Below the pieces are notes generated by a model. It ran no database searches. It had not been told where the DNA came from and saw nothing but the letters and a program-made list of their open reading frames with translations. This document shows positions 1-8,195 of a DNA stretch of 20,955 bases, piece by piece. The DNA is from Plantago elongata (lineage: Eukaryota; Streptophyta; Magnoliopsida; Lamiales; Plantaginaceae). How positions within the stretch are numbered: the stretch's first letter is position 1; each line of letters opens with the position of its first letter. The position numbers and the translations under genes were made by a program. The stretch spans positions 1 through 20,955 of the forward strand of contig JAYMSP010003132.1 of assembly GCA_036897095.1 (NCBI GenBank). Reading direction: 5' to 3'.

Positions 1-654
1 TGAGTTGTGGTGCTTTGATTTCTCCCTGTATAGTTCTTGGGCAGTGTCTCGCACATCAGACTCACTGTAGCCACTCCGATTGCCGAGCATGACAATAACA
101 TGCTCCACACAAATCATCCAATGATTTATGTCATCTCTTAGCCGCCCCCATCTTCCACGGAGCGAACCATGAGAACGAAATTTATCCATCCCGGTCATCA
201 TTCCTACCCTCTTGATATCCTCATACTTCTCTGCAACAAGACGGAACAATTTACAATACTTATGATCCGTTCCAATAATAGCATTTTGACTAACCTCCAT
301 GTAGGCTGAGATGAGCCCCAAATCCTCACTCTCGTTGTGTGGGTTGTTCCGTCCGGTTGTTGTGTTGGTTGCCGCTCCTCCGGTGGCTTTGGCTTTCCCA
401 TGCCTCTGGATCAGTTGTTTTTCCGGCTGTGTCTCCATCACGACCTCCTCTTCCGGTGTTTGTGAAAACATTGATGTTTGGGAGGATGAAGATTGGTAAT
501 TTTGAGTGTTGGAATCTTGGAACAAAGGTCGAACGACACTCGTTTGGGGACTCGGTTGGGGTGGGAAAATCGTGTTTCCGAAGTGAGCTTGCATGTACTG
601 ATGATATTTTTGGGGTTTGTTTTCTTTCAATCATTGAAAATACTCCGCGTCCAT
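1..654 (-). pseudogene. Myb/trihelix-like DNA-binding protein, transposon ORF1 type, partial, with an early stop
   Basis: Read on the minus strand from ATG 654-652, this frame stays open to the window edge except for one TGA at 633-631 (codon 8). An intact frame can start at the downstream ATG around 594. The N-terminal third is Gln/Ser/Thr/Pro-rich and low-complexity, with a basic patch (RHGKAKATGG). From about codon 105 comes a helical domain: EDLGLISAYMEVSQNAIIG, then KLFRLVAEKYED, then SLRGRWGRLRDDINHW, then SGYSESDVRDTAQELY. This order (acidic start, Gly-Thr-D-x-K, R-W-x-x-L/I, S-G-x-S-x-x-D-V-x-x-x-A-x-x-L-Y) is typical of the plant Myb/SANT-like family often mis-annotated as 'glutathione S-transferase T3-like' and found as ORF1 of Harbinger transposons. 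The expected Trp in the second helix is replaced (KLFRLVAEKY). Function if active: transposon-end DNA binding in the nucleus. Confidence 0.6.
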
Positions 655-904
655 CTCGTCGGAAAATGAAAGTGGAAAGGGTGTTTTGAGAGAATAGAGT
701 TTTTTAAGTTTAACTTAAGAGAAAGAGGAGTTGGAGATGTGATGAAGTAAAAAATATCAAGATTGGTCTCATTTTATAGATCTTGAAAAAACATAGTCAT
801 TGTGATTTTTTTATATTTTTTTCTATTTTGTATTTTCGGATATATTACCGTTTTAAAAAGGATATAATTCGAATTTCAAAAAAAAATTAAAAAAATGAAA
901 ATGC

Positions 905-1070
905 CACATGGCAGCAGCCGGTTGACTGCTGCCACAGCACGGCGTGGGACGCACGCCGCGACGTCCCACGCCACACCACGGGACGACACGCCTAACGGTG
1001 CGTCGTCCTGTGTTTGATGGAGGCGTCACGGCACGACGTCGCACACGATGCGTGCCAAACGCCGTCCCAT
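905..1070. repeat. GC-rich subterminal region with three consecutive hairpins
   Basis: Three inverted repeats follow one another. TGGCAGCAG (909-917) pairs perfectly with CTGCTGCCA (926-934) around an 8-nt loop. GGCGTGGGACG (941-951) pairs perfectly with CGTCCCACGCC (962-972) around a 10-nt loop. An imperfect arm at 977-992 pairs with 997-1012 around a TAAC loop. CpG-rich words built on ACGTC, GACGTC and GTCGTC recur throughout. The region contrasts sharply with the AT-rich flanks and sits just inside the proposed transposon terminus, where subterminal repeats act as transposase-binding sites in several DNA transposon families. Confidence 0.7.
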
Positions 1071-1249
1071 TGGAACTAGTCTAATACAAACTTAAAAATA
1101 TTTCTTTCCTATTTCTAATGTAAAATTCGGTAATTTTATTTACTTTCTCCTTAAAGTATCCTAAATCCAAATTCCAAGGGACCAATCCAACACAGTTTTC
1201 TTTCATTTTAGGCAATGGACAGTGGACATATCAAAGCCTTCATAGAAAC

Positions 1250-1257
1250 CCACGTGG
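1250..1257. promoter_or_regulatory. G-box palindrome upstream of the HINT4-like gene
   Basis: CCACGTGG contains the core CACGTG and lies about 70 nt upstream of the chosen start codon. In plants the G-box is bound by bZIP and bHLH factors. No TATA box is obvious in the AT-rich 1084-1280 stretch. Whether it is used is unknown, and at this distance it could fall in the 5' UTR. Confidence 0.4.
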
Positions 1258-1277
1258 TCAAGCAATAACAATTAACA

Positions 1278-1289
1278 ATGGAGTGAATG
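1278..1289 (+). promoter_or_regulatory. Minimal uORF and an upstream in-frame ATG
   Basis: ATG GAG TGA (1278-1286) is a two-codon upstream reading frame. It is followed with no gap by ATG 1287-1289, which is in frame with the HINT4 start at 1326 and would add 13 residues beginning MRQAAAIRKSVGG. Both upstream ATGs have weaker initiation context than 1326. They matter only if transcription starts upstream of 1278, which cannot be seen here. Confidence 0.4.
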
Positions 1290-1325
1290 AGACAAGCAGC
1301 AGCAATTAGGAAGAGTGTTGGAGGT

Positions 1326-3726
1326 ATGGCAATAGCACCATCTTCTTGCATCTTCTGCCAAATCGCCAACTCCACCACCTCCACCACGCTCCTCCATCAG
1401 GTCCAGCTGGGATATACCTTTTCTTCCCTCTTCCATTCTTTTTCTTGAAGTAGCAATAATTGAATTTGATCCGACTCATATCTTGATGCAGGATGATAAG
1501 GTTGTCGCTTTTCAGGATATTAACCCTTCTGCATTCAGGTTCGATCCTGTTAATTTTCTCATTCTTTTTCATAACCTGATTAATCATGATCACTATTCTC
1601 TTATCACTGAGCTAACAGGTGTTGCACCTCTTGCTTTGTTAATTGATTAATGGATGCTCGTTAAATTTTGTGCAAATAGGGAAATTGATTGAGCGTATAG
1701 ATGTGTGGAATATATTCATTTATATTAATTTTTTAATACTTTCCTGCACTTGTAGCCGGCTTCAGCCTCTTTGGGGGACCATTGAGTGATTCGAACGCAG
1801 GTCAGGGTATGAGCCAAAGGACTGATAGAGTTCTATCTCATCTAAAAGCTCAAGCTTGTAGAGAGAGTGGAATATATTCATTTATATTGGTTCTCCAGTA
1901 AAAATGACAAAATCGTTCTGGATAGATTGAATCAGAAAGTGATTTGTATTGTAAATGGTGCATGCTAAACGAGTGAGATTGGGGGAACCGAGATGGGGTA
2001 TGATTTCCTCTAAAGATTAACTTTGGGGGTGGGGGGAGGACCAAGCTGGCCTTTAATTTCCCATAAAGATTAACTATCAGTTTGCTTGTGCCCTTTTGCT
2101 ATAACATCTTTTGTTTAGGGACTCTTCTTAAGCTGGGGTTTAGGAACTTGAGTTGCGAGGAGAACCATCTTTTACAGAGGTTTTTAAGCATGATCCTTGT
2201 GTGACCATATTATTATTTGGCCAAGAATGTAGAATCCATCTGGGATGATCGATGTAGGGGGCAAAAAAAAAAAAAAAGGAAGATCAAGATGAGAAGAAGA
2301 ACAAAATATAAGATAATTGTTGTAGATTGATTTGTATAAAGTTGGATGTTGGACATAGGGAACCAGTAGGTGATAGGTTTCAGAGTCACGCGTTTAATGT
2401 GTACAAGTAAAAGAATTGACAGAAAATCTGTATGGCATTGATTTATCTCCGGTGACAAAGCTCAAAGGTTTTGCCAGTTGTGTATTTCTTGGAACATAAA
2501 TCTATTGAAATTACAAATAAATTGACCAAGAAGGGGTGTATCTTGTAAGTGATCCTCTAGTTCAAGGATCTGGTTTTTTTTTTTAATCAACGAGCTGGGT
2601 TATGATGGATGGTAGGGTTATATGCTACCTTGACTCCTTGAGGTTATGGCTGGGTTCGAAATACACAATATTGAACCATTTCCTCTTCCAACTTCCAAGT
2701 GGTACCCTCCCAGTGGCATGTGTTTAATATGTCTCAACACTTCTCCTATTCATGTTGCTGATAAGAAAGGGTAAAAGCTATGCATGCAAGTGAGCAAGTC
2801 ATCAGTTGTACTTTTTTTATGAAACCTGTTGCTATTTCTGTGTAATGGAATTGAAGTTTTGAAAAAGTTGATCAATATGTATATGCTCGTCATGTCACTT
2901 TTTTTTTGCGAATTACTTTCTACTATACCTGTGGTTTAATTGAAACATTTGTTACATCAAATTCTACTGCCTGAAATTAGGCATTACTTGGTGATTCCGA
3001 TAGAGCACATACCGACAGTCAAAGACCTCCAGAAGAAATCTTCAGATTTCTCTTTAGGTAATAAACTGCCAAGACGCGTCTTATAATGAAATTTCTGTAC
3101 TAGTTCATTAACTTAAACTCACCTTTACCATTTCCATGCAGCCAGTCACATGTTAAATGTGGGTCAGAGTCTTGTAAAGAGAGATGCACCACACGCGAAG
3201 CATTATAGGTAGTCTATTTATATGCAGCTCTCCATTCTTTTTCTTGCTACTCTAAATAAGAAAGTTCTGCCGCCAGCAAAAGTTATCTAAGTAATGGTTT
3301 AATGAATTAGGACTCCCATATTTTTTCAGTTACATTGATTATATTGAATGGAAGAAAACCTCAAAACTCAATGCTGTTATATAAGCTTTAAATTGAACTC
3401 CAAAGAAGTGATATGCAGAGTATTTTCTACTTCTCAGATTTGGGTTTCACCAACCTCCATTTAACAGTGTTGATCATCTGCATCTCCATTGTTTCGCACT
3501 CCCATATACTCCCAGGTAAGCACTCTGATATTTGATATTTACACTGGGCTGAATATTCCCAGGGATAATTTTCTCTGGGGTAGTTGAGAGATTTGGTGGA
3601 TTACTGATCTCAATATCTTAGAACAGGTGGAGATGCATAAAATACATGTCTTTAGGACCACTTGGTGGATTCATTGAAGCAGATAAATTGTTAGCAAGGA
3701 TAAATCCATCATTATCTTCCCTCTAA
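1326..3726 (+). CDS. HINT4: HIT-family nucleotide hydrolase, HINT4-like (APS phosphorylase/adenylylsulfatase), six exons
   Basis: Six exons are seen: 1326-1400, 1492-1538, 2981-3057, 3142-3208, 3438-3515 and 3627-3726. All introns are GT-AG (91, 1442, 84, 229 and 111 nt). The exons total 444 nt, encode 147 residues and end at TAA 3724-3726. N-terminal C8-x2-C11 (CIFC) is followed by VVAFQDINP (29-37), the HYLVIPIEHIPTVKDL strand/helix (42-57), and FGFHQPPFNSVDHLHLHCF (90-108). The last holds the histidine triad H102-x-H104-x-H106, where the middle His is the catalytic nucleophile in HINT proteins. The C-terminal LGPLGGFIEADKLL (124-137) is typical of plant HINT4. Arabidopsis HINT4 is close in length (about 146 residues, from memory) and is annotated as splitting adenosine 5'-phosphosulfate by phosphorolysis or hydrolysis. 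No signal peptide is evident, so a soluble intracellular enzyme is likely. ATG 1326 has G at -3 and +4. An in-frame ATG at 1287 would add 13 residues. All reading phases join without error, so the gene looks intact. Confidence 0.93.
1704..1888 (-). mobile_element. Short retroposon-like insert flanked by exact 22-bp direct repeats
   Basis: Positions 1704-1725 and 1867-1888 are identical over 22 bp (beginning GTGGAATATATTC) and bracket 141 bp. On the minus strand the insert ends in an A-rich tail (AGTATTAAAAAATT). It also contains a box-B-like GCGTTCGAATC (1788-1803 region). Long target duplications, an A-rich 3' end and a tRNA-like promoter element are the marks of a SINE inserted by LINE machinery. 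A convincing box A was not found, so family and exact ends are unsure. Confidence 0.45.
2580..2720 (+). mobile_element. Possible tRNA-related SINE fragment in intron 2
   Basis: A T-run is followed by GATGGATGGTAGGG and then CCTTGAGGTTATGGCTGGGTTCGAAATAC. The spacing and wording resemble a Pol III box A and box B in plant tRNA-derived SINEs. No flanking duplication or A-tail was identified, so the ends are approximate and it may be an old truncated copy. Confidence 0.25.
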
Positions 3727-4470
3727 TTCTGAACTGTTGAGTTCACACATTCATATATGGTTGGGAAAGATGATTAACTATTCATTGTAAATACTACTCC
3801 ATTCAAGTATCTTGACTGACCCGCACTGCCCTAGGAGGTTATGACCATATATTATACATTCAATTACAGCAAATTATTTGCTGAGATCTCTGTATTAAGA
3901 TTGTTAACTTCATTGTATCAGTTAAGAAATGAATCAGGTTCACTGCATTCCTTTCTCGACATTTCCTTTAATTACTCATTGGGGCAACGAAGTATAATGT
4001 TGGACTACTGAAGTTGAATGTGCTAAAGACTAATGGTTGAAGTATTAATGTTTTCTTGAAGCACCTTACATGTGAAAGTCGGTTGATAAAGGCTCTCACG
4101 ACCCTCAGGTTCCAGGAAATCTGGATAAAATTACAAAGAGCTCTTACAAGTGTCTGATACGTTGGATGTGCGACTACAACGTTTTGGCATTTGTATTGTA
4201 GGTGCAATATGGATGAGATTTTGTGGTGCACAATTAGGTGAACTTGGATCAACCAGTTGGCGATACTTGAGCTTTCATTCCAGATATAGATTGAAATGCC
4301 TGTTTAACTGAATCTATCTGTACAATTATGATTCATGGGCATTTTGACATGGTTGAGAGTACTTTGTACCATCCACTCATCAGACTGACAGAGAAAGATC
4401 AGGTTCATATCCGTTGTACTGTAAGGTTTCAAACCCAGACATGTCTTTTTCCCCTTCTGTTGAAGGACTA
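3727..4470 (+). other. 3' UTR and downstream spacer of the HINT4-like gene
   Basis: No coding frame of any credibility is present. Sequence just after the TAA is AT-rich and probably contains the 3' UTR, but no canonical AATAAA stands out, so the mRNA end cannot be placed. No repeats or RNA genes were seen. Confidence 0.4.
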
Positions 4471-4509
4471 TGAAAAGAACTATTTTTCCTTACTCTTCTC
4501 ATTCATCAA

Positions 4510-4540
<31 letters not shown>

Positions 4541-4613
4541 AGAAGGAATTCTAATTCGATAATACTTCTAAGTACTAATATTAAGGAGTTATAATCTAAT
4601 TATACTTCTAACA
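4471..4613 (-). repeat. 3' LTR of the reverse-oriented element
   Basis: This 143-bp LTR matches 6063-6196 over most of its length, for example CTCTTCTCATTCATCAATCT and CTAATTCGATAATACTTCTA. It contains a perfect (AT)n run at 4514-4540 that is expanded relative to the other LTR, and it differs near its inner end by indels. Confidence 0.75.
4514..4540. repeat. (AT)n microsatellite inside an LTR
   Basis: An uninterrupted alternating AT tract of 27 nt. The homologous place in the other LTR reads GTATATATACAAGTATGTAT, so the pure repeat probably grew after insertion. Confidence 0.9.
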
Positions 4614-6049
4614 CTTCCCTCAGTCGAAAAGGGAGTTTGATGAACGTTGAGAATGTACTAAAAAGTGTCAAACAGTACTTGTGGAGGTACTTTGGTGAAA
4701 AATCGACTAATAGGTAAGAATCAACATATTTCATCCATTACGTTCTACGTTGATGTTGTACGAGAGCAGACGAGGTAAAAAGTATGACCGAACGATAGGA
4801 CGATATTATGGGTAGTTGGTTATGGGCAATGAGGATCCAAATATTGTACCCTACTCCAGTGAGGTGCTCGAGTATGCAAGAGTTGGGTGGAAGAAGTTCA
4901 TCCAGAGTAAACATAGAGACATCCAAAATAGGAGAGAATATAAAACCACGCCGATGTGGAAAAAGAAGGATCAATAAGTGATTACATAGAGATAGTCCTG
5001 AGTAGGTAGAGAAGGGTCGACATGTGGCCACAATAGTCCAAGATTCCACAGAGCAAGCTTCGGACATCTAACTCGAACGATTGGAGATGGAACAAAAAAC
5101 TCACAAACTATAACCACAAAAGGAGCTTCGGACTAGGAAGCTGTGTGGGATGGCCTGATGGCGCGTCAAGTTGACCCGAGGGATGAGGAGAACCCTTTTG
5201 ATCATGACGTGCGACTTCGGGAGCTTAATCTGATCTCGAAAAGGAACGAAGACAGTTGCTCGAGGAATTTGATGACGCGTGGAGAAAACGCAGAAGTAGA
5301 TTGCAGGTGAAGAAAACGGCTCAACTGCATAAGAAGAAGAGAAATTTACTGCGTAATCAATGAAGAAGACCTGGCCAGAGGATTGTCCGTCGGAGAACAG
5401 GGCGATCGGCGATCGCGAGCAATTGCAGAGGCGGTCGATGAAGATCGAACGGGCTGAGGCGTTCACTGGACATGAGAACGACGATTGCGGGCAATTGCAG
5501 GAGAATAGAATAAAGTTCGACAGATTGAAGAAACTGTTCGGCCATGGGAGGAGATTGACAACAGTTGGTTGTTCGCTCAGAGGAGAACTCGAAAGAGGTA
5601 TACGAACATGAGGTTCTGTGTATACGTGAATATATCGAACTTGAGCTTTTGTATATGTGAGTTCTGCAGCAGAAGGGAAGAAAATATACAAAAGAGATAT
5701 AGGCAAGGACAATCACATCGATTGCATTGATGGAAAATATGAGAGATTACCTGGCGAAGATATCATATGAGATCGGATCATAATTTTCAGCAATCTGTTG
5801 CTTAATTGAGAACGCACTTTGACCAATTAAACCTGATTCAATTCTGATCTCCACCGTCCAGATTGTGGTTCCACGAGTTATCTTGTTGATGTTAAAATTT
5901 CGTGACGATTCAACGACTGAATCTCCGGAAAACTCCGTTTTCCTCGAACTGTGATGTGCTGTCAAGCTATACGAAAATTATTTTTTCTTCACAAAATTCA
6001 TTGAGGGAAAAGAGGAGAGACATGACCAATGCTCGTTGGAGACTTACAT

Positions 6050-6062
6050 GGCTCTGATACCA
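6050..6062 (-). other. Primer-binding site, initiator tRNA-Met
   Basis: Minus-strand TGGTATCAGAGCC is a perfect match to the common plant Copia/TRIM primer site and directly abuts the LTR end. This fixes the element's orientation. Confidence 0.85.
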
Positions 6063-6196
6063 TGAAAGAACTATTTTTCCTTACCTCTTCTCATTCATCA
6101 ATCTCATGTATATATACAAGTATGTATAGCTAGATATAATAAGGAATCCTAATTCGATAATACTTCTAAATACTAACATACTTCTAAGTATTAACA
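6063..6196 (-). repeat. 5' LTR of the reverse-oriented element
   Basis: This 134-bp LTR is adjacent to the tRNA-Met primer-binding site at 6050-6062. On the minus strand it starts TGTTAATACTTAG and ends TTCTTTCA, giving the canonical TG...CA termini. Confidence 0.75.
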
Positions 6197-6640
6197 TATG
6201 AGATCAGAACCTTCAATCATCATCATATGGATCATACTTCGGAGAATAGCATATTAGGTTGGTCTTATATTTTATGTGGGATTATTCTTGTTACATCGTA
6301 TGGTTGTAACCTAAGTATTAATAAAGTTTGTTGATTGGTCTCCGTGGACGTATGCAATTGCCGAACCACGTTAAATCTTGTGTCTCTAGCTTTCTGATTT
6401 TGGTTCATTGTTTGTTCGATTATTGTTTTATGTCATTGTTGCATATTCCTCATTGTTTGAACTTAACAATTGGCGCTGTCTGTGGAAAAGAGGAAGGAAG
6501 TATTGTATCAATGGCGTCTACAAGGTTTGAGATCGAGAAACATGCCAAAGGAATATCGTCGAAACTAGAGATGGTTTACAAGAAGAAAAGCTCGGTAGGT
6601 TGTCTATGGTGGATTCAAACTTAACCGGAGTTGGGAGAAG
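6197..6640 (+). mobile_element. Decayed 5' end of a second Copia-type element (LTR end, primer site, gag start)
   Basis: An LTR-like stretch ends in ...CTTAACA at 6468. It is followed by ATTGGCGCTGTCTGTGG, close to the TGGCGC-type primer site used by many plant LTR elements. ATG 6511 then opens a short frame beginning MASTRFEIEK, matching the conserved start of plant Copia gag proteins. The frame loses similarity at once and stops at 6622-6624. The left LTR limit is uncertain (it may start at TGAG 6199), and no partner LTR was found downstream, so this is a truncated, non-functional remnant touching the preceding element. Confidence 0.5.
6511..6624 (+). pseudogene. Truncated Copia gag N-terminus
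   Basis: A 37-codon frame starts with MASTRFEIEK, the usual opening of plant Copia gag polyproteins, where a phrase around FDGKNDF normally follows. Here the following residues diverge completely, indicating deletion or a frameshift straight after the start. It follows a primer-site-like sequence by about 25 nt, as expected for a short leader. No function remains. Confidence 0.5.
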
Positions 6641-7110
6641 ATTGTAAGAGTTGAGAAGGAGTTCTCAATGTTTTGGAATCGCATAGGAGTTGATTTGGGT
6701 CGAAAGGGTGTAAGAATCAGACAAAATAGACCAAGAACCAATCCAGAATCGCGAAAAGGGATGCAAACTCGTGTGCAGTGCGATCCGAATGGCTGGCGAG
6801 TGCGATTCACGCGCCAGAAAGGAAAGAAGCACAATGCCGATAATTTGGCGAGTTCGGGCGCTTCCAGGTTCAGAATAACATGTGGTCGGGCTCGTTGGAT
6901 TCGGAAGACAATTTTCCTGGTGATAGTGTGTGTACCTGGTTGGTATGGTGTCCCAGAAAGCGACGGAAGATATCTCAATGCTCCACTCTTTTTTGGGGGC
7001 TTATTTCTGCGAGCTTTCAAATAGTTCATTCTGCGAGAGTTGGTACCTGGCAATCAACATCGAGATTCAGTTCAACGATGACACTCTTATAACTCTGGGG
7101 AGGTTAATTG
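6641..7110. other. GC-richer retroelement-like interior of unknown identity
   Basis: This block is noticeably less AT-rich than its surroundings and open in several frames on both strands, which reflects composition. None of the overlapping frames shows a recognisable domain. It ends in GGGGAGGTTAATTGTTAGAG, which loosely resembles a polypurine tract plus LTR start, but the following sequence does not match the proposed 5' LTR. It is probably the remainder of the decayed element at 6197. Confidence 0.3.
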
Positions 7111-7564
7111 TTAGAGTTTGGGTTTAGATTCTTATAGTGTGGATGATTTGGTTTTAATGTTAAAAAAAATGACATTCTTATCACAACATTTGAGGTACCT
7201 ATAACAATTTCATTTAAAGCAACAAAATAAAAATAGCCAAAATAAAAATAGAAGACTCATAGCCACAAATAATTATGACAAGATGATAAAAGAAATACTG
7301 ATCAACTGATTATAGGACAGATATATGAAAGAGTAGATGCTCGCCTAACTTAGTATACATATATAAATATCATGCCGAAAGCCAAATTTCAAGTAGCCTA
7401 AAGTGCTTTTGAGTAGCTAGAACTTGGGTTGTTATATTGTATTACTATACGTCTATGATCAAAAGAACAACGCGTTTATTATTGCACATCTACTTAGAGG
7501 AATAATCAGTTAAAAGTACACCCACCTAATGTGTTTATTGGAAGGAAAATAAATTAGTTAGGTG

Positions 7565-7795
7565 AATTCGTACGTGTTGTTGTTAAATCATTTCTATCCG
7601 AGTGGCAAGCTGAGACATCCCGTAATCATGAGGTCACGAGTTTAATTCTTCGAAATGGGTAATTATATTCTCTGAATAGAGATTGGTGGTGATTTACATC
7701 TAGAATCGATTGATAAATTCGTCTTGTTCAACAATTGTAATTGTAATGTTATATTTTATGTTAATTAATAATTTAAAAAGAAATTCGTATGTGTT
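7565..7795 (+). mobile_element. tRNA-related SINE with target-site duplications
   Basis: AATTCGTACGTGTT (7565-7578) and AATTCGTATGTGTT (7782-7795) flank about 203 bp and differ at one base. The insert begins with a tRNA-like head: CGAGTGGCAAGC (7599-7610) resembles box A, and GAGTTTAATTC (7638-7648) within AGGTCACGAGTTTAATTC resembles box B. The insert ends in the A-rich TTTAAAAAGA. Size, Pol III promoter order, A-rich tail and 14-bp duplications agree with a plant SINE. The decayed box B suggests it is no longer transcribed well. Confidence 0.6.
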
Positions 7796-8094
7796 ATCAA
7801 CGACGGCAATTAATTAAATTGTTGGTCGAATAAAGTACATCCTTATTTTGGTTGTGTTATGATGTCCCTTCAGTCCAACTATTCCAACTATGGAAAAAGC
7901 TACCGAATAAGTGTGATTCAATGCCGTCGATGTTCCTACAGTGGATCCGTTGTTACAGTGTGATGAGTGATGAATATATATGCCTTTTTTCTTTCTCTTT
8001 CTTTAAAATATTATTATTATAATTAATCACATTAAATCAAATCTACTCAAATTATCCATAAATTAATCGATACATAATCTTATCATTGAACAAT

Positions 8095-8195
8095 TCAGTC
8101 TTTACAAGGTTAGCATATACTAGAACACAAATCCACCTCGATGGGAATTGAAGCCATAACCTATAGGATCATGGTATCTATGCCTTGAGTCTAAA
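8095..8195 (-). mobile_element. Second SINE-like sequence (minus strand)
   Basis: On the minus strand, TAGACTCAAGGCATAG is followed about 30 nt later by GGTTATGGCTTCAATTCC, a fair box A/box B pair for a tRNA-derived SINE. The following sequence runs toward an A/T-rich end near 8000. No target duplication was recognised, so the ends are approximate. Confidence 0.35.

Larger units (their letters stand above)
1..1081 (-). mobile_element. PIF/Harbinger-like DNA transposon, terminal part (runs off left edge)
   Basis: The segment ends on the right with CCCATTGGAACTAGTC followed by TAA (1082-1084). Read on the minus strand this is TTA then GACTAGTTCCAATGGG, resembling plant Harbinger-type termini with a TTA/TAA target duplication. 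Just inside lies a GC-rich, hairpin-rich stretch (905-1070), then a leader, then a Myb-like reading frame pointing away from the terminus. This matches the usual Harbinger plan of terminal repeat, ORF1 (Myb-like DNA-binding protein), then transposase. The transposase and the other terminus would lie left of position 1, so neither the paired terminal repeat nor the second duplication copy can be checked. Family assignment is an inference from the end sequence plus the ORF type. A stand-alone member of the same Myb-like family is possible. Confidence 0.5.
1539..2980 (+). other. Long second intron of the HINT4-like gene, holding SINE-like inserts
   Basis: This 1.44 kb intron makes up over half of the gene and has no coding signal of its own. 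It contains a 141-bp insert between exact 22-bp direct repeats (1704-1888), a 15-nt A-run near 2264-2278, and a T-run followed by tRNA-like sequence with a GGGTTCGAAAT box-B resemblance near 2655. The donor is CAG/GTTCGA and the acceptor AAATTAG/G. Its excess length over the other introns (84-229 nt) is plausibly explained by insertions. Confidence 0.75.
4471..6196 (-). mobile_element. Non-autonomous LTR retrotransposon (LARD/large-TRIM type), reverse orientation
   Basis: Two related direct repeats (4471-4613 and 6063-6196) begin TG and end CA and bracket 1449 bp. Directly inside the right copy, GGCTCTGATACCA (6050-6062) is the complement of the TGGTATCAGAGC initiator-tRNA-Met primer site. 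The element therefore reads right to left, with its 5' LTR at 6063-6196. At the other end the minus strand reads TGAGGGAAG immediately before the 3' LTR (starting TGTTAGAAG), a polypurine tract. No gag zinc knuckle, protease, integrase, RT or RNase H motif was found in the interior on either strand. The minus-strand 203-codon frame (5101-5712) resembles nothing recognised. Hence the element would depend on another element's proteins. No convincing 5-bp target duplication was found (left flank GACTA, right flank TATGA). Confidence 0.75.

Noticed and set aside
3968..4252. A 94-codon minus-strand frame downstream of HINT4
   Set aside because: No recognisable domain or splice context. It is an ordinary chance frame in spacer or 3' UTR sequence.
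5101..5712. A 203-codon minus-strand open frame, with overlapping frames at 5357-5716, as a gene
   Set aside because: It lies inside the non-autonomous LTR element, has no recognisable domain, and the overlapping frames on both strands suggest composition rather than coding. The element's interior remains unexplained, but no product can be claimed.
6604..7053. Open frames of 149 (minus) and 118 (plus) codons as genes
   Set aside because: They overlap each other on opposite strands in a GC-richer block next to a decayed Copia start, with no domain, promoter or start context.
7096..7130. Polypurine tract plus 3' LTR start of the decayed element (GGGGAGGTTAATTGTTAGAG)
   Set aside because: Sequence after 7109 does not match the proposed 5' LTR at 6197-6468, so the pair cannot be supported.
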